A DNA stretch of 37,137 nt from an uncultured Bacteroidia bacterium. Its GTDB lineage: Bacteria; Bacteroidota; Bacteroidia; Bacteroidales; Prolixibacteraceae. The notes under the pieces were generated by a model. The model was given only the letters and a program-made list of their open reading frames with translations. It ran no database searches and had not been told where the DNA came from. The first letter of the stretch is position 1; every line of letters starts with the position of its first letter. The DNA is taken from the NCBI GenBank assembly GCA_903923905.1, contig CAIXZH010000090.1, forward strand, positions 1-37,137. Direction: 5' to 3'. Positions 33,896 to 37,137 of the stretch are shown here, one piece after another. The translations under genes and the position numbers were made by a program.

Positions 33896-35191
33896 ATCTT
33901 TTTAATTGTCTTGCTATGAAATTGGGTAAAGGCAGTATAACAATAGTTTTTATCAAGAGCAAATATGATTATGTCGATTGGACTTTCGAAAATTGATTTA
34001 AGAAAAGCCAAATCCTTTTGGTATTTCTCCTTACTTTCCCTCAGTTCTTCTTCCACTTTTTTGAGTGAAGTGATATCCGTTAATGAGGTAACTCTCACAA
34101 TTTTACCTTTGTAATACATCATCCTGCCTCTGAGAAGGCAAGGGAATGTTGTACCATCTTTTTTTAATGCTCTTGCTTCATATGGCTCTTCATAACCGTC
34201 CAGCATGTTCTTCATCACCAAATCCCTGTATTCCTTAGCAATCCAATCAGTTCCGTACCTGCCAAGAGCCTCCTCTGTTGTATATCCAAATATTCTTTCT
34301 CCGTTATCATTTTGCTCAATGCATATCCCATTCTCAGAAAAAAAGATAGATTCAAAAGCAGCCTCCGACAACCCCCTGTACTTTTCCCTGCTCTCTTCCA
34401 GTTCTGCCTCAACCCGCTTCCTCTCAGTAATATCTCGCATTGCACCATTAATATGGTCAGGTTTTCCTTCGACTCCAAAAATTATTTGGGCATTAATCGA
34501 AACATATATTTCTCCGGATTTACTTTTAAACTTTAATTCATAATCCCTTAACTCTCCGTTTTTGAGTATGGTCTCAACAAAGATCCCTCTGTCTTCAGGA
34601 TTTACATAGAAATCATATACCTGAAGACCGATTAGCTCATCTCGCTCATAACTCGAGAAACGGTTAATTGATGGACTTACATCGAGGATGATTCCATTCA
34701 AATCAATCTGATAAAAAACATCCTGGAGATTCTCAAAGATGGTAAGGTATTTTTCCTCACTCTCCTGCAGAATTTTCGTTTTTGCATCAACAAGGCGCTG
34801 CAAGGTGCGGTTCCAAAAGAACATCAGAAGTACTATTCCGAAAAACAAAATACTCAACGAAAACAGAATTGACTGATTTTTTGCCAGCCATCCTTGCAAC
34901 TGGGGTTTTCCTGAAAGCCATTTTTCCTTCAACGTATGCATTCTTCCTGAATTCTGTAATTCCAACAGATGAATATTCAATAATCCAATGAGCTGAGTAT
35001 TCCCTTTAAGCGTTGCAAATGCATATTTTTGAGCATAAAGCCCTCCCGATGCCAGGTCTATATTTTTAAGTTTATATTTCGAAATGAGGTTTATTCCCAC
35101 CTGCTCTGCACAGAATAATGCATCAATTTTGCCAATATTCAATTGCAAAAAGCCATCCACCTTTGAATCAAAGAGATATCTTTTAATATTA
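33865..35191 (-). pseudogene. Sensor histidine kinase, upstream half, N-terminus removed by IS66 insertion
   Basis: An open frame runs from the inner edge of the IS (35191) to a TGA at 33865 just after the G tract; the first possible start is GTG at 35160. The first 90 residues match the last lobe of a periplasmic solute-binding-type sensor (SBP_bac_3-like: GKIDALFCAEQVGINL, HLLELQNSGRMHTLKEKW). A membrane helix follows (ILFSLSILFFGIVLLMFFW), then PAS domains at about residues 135-250 and 255-375 and the start of a third (SPIDIIIFALDKNYCY). About 140 residues of the sensor domain and the signal sequence are missing. The frame has no stop between 35160 and the IS edge, which shows that the coding sequence once continued. 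The neighbour upstream of the break is not its own N-terminus. Confidence 0.85.
33886..33893 (-). repeat. Eight-G homopolymer tract at the kinase frame break
   Basis: On the coding (minus) strand the sequence is ATT T followed by eight G, then TCGAT. The upstream frame reads IWGGSISGSE-stop and the downstream frame reads GVDIRIGMN. PAS domains of this type usually read 'KKIWG.DI', which would need six G (or nine for IWGGVDI). Confidence 0.9.
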
Positions 35192-35209
35192 GTAACTACT
35201 CAGGTCTTT
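35192..35209 (+). repeat. IS66 left terminal inverted repeat
   Basis: The 18 bases GTAACTACTCAGGTCTTT are repeated exactly in inverted form at 36979-36996. The left end abuts the truncated sensor kinase. Confidence 0.92.
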
Positions 35210-35452
35210 AAATTGACACTAATCTGCTGTTGATAAGAATTGCTAAATTAATCGTTAACTTGTTCTCTGTGCTTTGGAGTTGAAATTATCGATTTATTTT
35301 GATCTGCGCGATTGTGGTAAGGGTAAAACAAAATAATCAGTATTATTTCCGTAATATGTTGATAACATAGTATTTCATTGTTGACAAACAATTTATCTTA
35401 AATGAGGTAGATTCTATCATCTGCAACGATCTTTGTTACAAACGAAGATGTT

Positions 35453-36862
35453 ATGGTACCGAAAGAAGAACTGCGGAAACTGGACAAGGAACAACTGGTT
35501 GATTTGGTCTACGGTCTGATCATCATGGTTGACAAATTGACAGCAGAAGTACAAGAGCTACGTGAAGAGGTGAAAAGGCTTAAGACACCAAAAAACAGTG
35601 GAAACAGTTCACTTCCTCCTTCACACGACTTATTCCGGTTTAAGAACCAAAGCCTTCGTGAAAAAAGCAATAAAAAATCAGGTGGTCAACCCGGACACAA
35701 AGGAGAGACACTGCTTATGTCACCGAATCCGGACAAGACTATAGTTCATCGGCCTGATCCGAAATGCCCTCAATGTGGGAAAGTTCATACTGACGAGCCG
35801 GATGATATAATTGGCAAACGACAAGTCATAGATATTCCTATTATTAAAGCCAGTATCATTGAGCATCAGATTTCCCAAACAACCTGCAAATGTGGTTATG
35901 TAAGTACCGGAGATTTTCCGGCAGAAGTTTCAGCACCAGTACAATATGGGAACAATTTAATTGCTTTAACCGCGTATCTTAGTTCACGACAATATGTACC
36001 CTATTCACGATTGACAGAATTGTTAAGTAGCATCACAAATATCTCAATGAGCGAGGGTACGATATTTAACATCCTTAATAAGGCTGCAAATATTGTTCTT
36101 CCAATCTACGAAGGGATAAAAGAAGAGGTTGGAAATGCAAGCACGGTAGGTGGTGACGAATCTGGAGTTAAAGTTAAAAATGAAAATTACTGGGCATGGA
36201 CCTGGCAAACGTTACTTGCCACTTACATCGTAATCACCAAAAGCCGGGGTTTTATAACTGTCGATAAAGTATTTCCAAATGGATTCCCAAATTCAACTTT
36301 TGTAAGTGATGCCTGGGGCGCCCAACTAAAAACGGTTTCCAAACGGCATCAATTGTGCCTTGCTCACCTGCTGAGGGAGCTAAACTACTTCGAACAGACA
36401 TTTCACCACAAATGGACAATGGACATTACGGACTTATTGAAAAGGGCAATCGTGTTAAAAAATAGAATGACAGAACAGCAGTACGCTGAACCATTAGCAG
36501 AGAGAACTGAGATACTGAAAGAATTTGGAATTCTAATCAATCAAACTCTGCCGGATAAAGTCTCAAAAATATTCCCATTTCAAAAGAGATTAAAAAAGCG
36601 GCAGCATCAGGTATTCAACTTTCTGTTCTATCCCGATGTGCCGTATGACAATAATGGTTCAGAACGAGCAATCCGGAATATAAAAGTCAAACAAAAGGTG
36701 TCGGGAAGTTTTAGATCGGAGCGAGGTTCTGAGATATTTGCTATATTACGGTCCGTATTTGATACCACCATCAAAAAAGGGGGAAATCCATTTGAAACTA
36801 TCCGATTTGCAGTAAATCTTGCAGCCTGTAAAAATGAATTCCAAGCCGTTAGACGAAGATAG
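35453..36862 (+). CDS. tnpC: IS66-family transposase (TnpC)
   Basis: A 469-residue DDE transposase. The N-terminus is a helical, leucine-rich segment (MVDKLTAEVQELREEVKRL) that could oligomerise, followed by 'PKNSGNSSLPPSHD' typical of the family. A zinc-finger-like CPQCGKVH (about residues 102-109), with a later CKCG, lies before the catalytic domain. Probable DDE residues lie in GGDESGVKV (first Asp), VSDAWG (second Asp) and DNNGSERAIRNIKVK (Glu, in the conserved NxxERAxR block). Length is normal for TnpC and there are no internal stops, so the element may still be active. The ATG at 35453 fits the family start. Confidence 0.95.
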   Translation: MVPKEELRKLDKEQLVDLVYGLIIMVDKLTAEVQELREEVKRLKTPKNSGNSSLPPSHDLFRFKNQSLREKSNKKSGGQPGHKGETLLMSPNPDKTIVHRPDPKCPQCGKVHTDEPDDIIGKRQVIDIPIIKASIIEHQISQTTCKCGYVSTGDFPAEVSAPVQYGNNLIALTAYLSSRQYVPYSRLTELLSSITNISMSEGTIFNILNKAANIVLPIYEGIKEEVGNASTVGGDESGVKVKNENYWAWTWQTLLATYIVITKSRGFITVDKVFPNGFPNSTFVSDAWGAQLKTVSKRHQLCLAHLLRELNYFEQTFHHKWTMDITDLLKRAIVLKNRMTEQQYAEPLAERTEILKEFGILINQTLPDKVSKIFPFQKRLKKRQHQVFNFLFYPDVPYDNNGSERAIRNIKVKQKVSGSFRSERGSEIFAILRSVFDTTIKKGGNPFETIRFAVNLAACKNEFQAVRRR

Positions 36863-36978
36863 AAATTCCATCTATAAGGATTCTGATACCCAAATATTGC
36901 TAGAATTATAGTACTGAATTATATCTGGCCATAGATGTAACCAAAATAATTGGCGATAGGTTGCCAAAATTAAACTAA

Positions 36979-36996
36979 AAAGACCTGAGTAGTTAC
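36979..36996 (-). repeat. IS66 right terminal inverted repeat
   Basis: AAAGACCTGAGTAGTTAC is the exact reverse complement of the left end. In the minus frame its GTTAC supplies a TAA stop (36995-36993) to the partial reading frame on its right. Confidence 0.92.
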
Positions 36997-37137
36997 GACT
37001 GTTTGATAACAGATTCGGGTCCTGGTTTCACCAATTTTCCAAAAAGGTAAAAGTCTGTAAGTCTGATTTTGGACTTCAGTGCTGTTGGGGCAGCCTCGGT
37101 AGGGGTAAAGTAGACCAACCCCTTTTCATTTCCAAAA
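36993..37137 (-). CDS. Partial open reading frame cut by the IS66 element (unrecognised)
   Basis: On the minus strand an open frame enters from the window edge and reads GNEKGLVYFTPTEAAPTALK and later LTDFYLFGKLVKPGPESV, ending at TAA supplied by the IS terminal repeat. The composition looks protein-like, but I do not recognise the family. It does not look like the missing solute-binding lobe of the adjacent kinase. A plus-strand frame is also open here, so coding status is uncertain from 145 bp. Confidence 0.35.
   Translation of the reverse strand, partial: FGNEKGLVYFTPTEAAPTALKSKIRLTDFYLFGKLVKPGPESVIKQS

Larger units (their letters stand above)
35192..36996 (+). mobile_element. Complete IS66-family element (ISBst12-like, single transposase gene)
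   Basis: It is bounded by perfect 18-bp inverted repeats (35192-35209 and 36979-36996) that begin with GTAA, as IS66 termini do. It is 1805 bp long and carries only tnpC; the accessory tnpA and tnpB of canonical IS66 elements are absent, as in the ISBst12 subgroup. The leader (35210-35452) has no gene but contains two small palindromes, TATGTT-GAT-AACATA (35355-35369) and ATTGTT-GACA-AACAAT (35377-35392). The flanking 8-mers (TAATATTA on the left, GACTGTTT on the right) do not match, so no target duplication is preserved. Confidence 0.92.

Overview
The window looks like a chromosomal segment of a Bacteroidota member, probably one of the environmental Bacteroidales/Marinilabiliales-like lineages (the rank below phylum is inference). 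Supporting signs are a 729-residue type III glutamine synthetase, the hpt-adk-obg order, secreted CBM9-like and OprB-like proteins, weak or absent Shine-Dalgarno sequences, and repeated TAnnTTTG boxes (the Bacteroidota -7 element) upstream of genes. I see no tRNA, rRNA or CRISPR array.

Layout. (1) 1-5473, minus strand: a cut-off REP-associated (Y1/HUH) transposase remnant at the edge, then three genes for secreted proteins: a CBM9-like protein and two large proteins of unknown function. (2) 5729-20151, mostly core metabolism: aspartate kinase (+); an acyltransferase/HAD phosphatase pair with a GTGA overlap (-); two envelope proteins, a PorV-like barrel and a helix-hairpin-helix plus barrel protein (-); purE (-) divergent from hpt, adk, obg and a PAP2 phosphatase (+); a one-repeat DUF1456 protein, glutamine synthetase III and an M20 dipeptidase (-). 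(3) 20222-27654 (+): an OprB-like porin followed by a tripartite heavy-metal RND efflux system (TolC-like protein, lipoprotein membrane fusion protein, CusA/CzcA-like pump). The 234 bp between the fusion-protein and pump genes hold a degenerate tandem duplication whose copies each carry a Fur-box-like palindrome. (4) 27658-32476: a small beta-glucoside unit with a GH3 beta-glucosidase, a divergent Nudix-fold regulator whose Nudix box has lost catalytic residues, and a GH30 lipoprotein. (5) 32555-37137: a multi-PAS sensor histidine kinase broken twice, once by a frame change at an eight-G tract and once by a complete IS66-type element (ISBst12-like, one transposase gene, 18-bp perfect terminal repeats) that removed its N-terminal periplasmic domain. 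The two flanks of the element do not share a target duplication, and the far flank does not look like the missing part of the kinase, so a rearrangement happened there.

The best leads are the duplicated Fur-like operators in front of the metal pump (24309-24497), the eight-G tract in the sensor kinase (33886-33893), the IS66-associated junction (35192-36996), and the two secreted proteins I could not assign (938-5473). I do not see a clearly new multi-gene system. The novelty is in regulatory architecture and gene decay.
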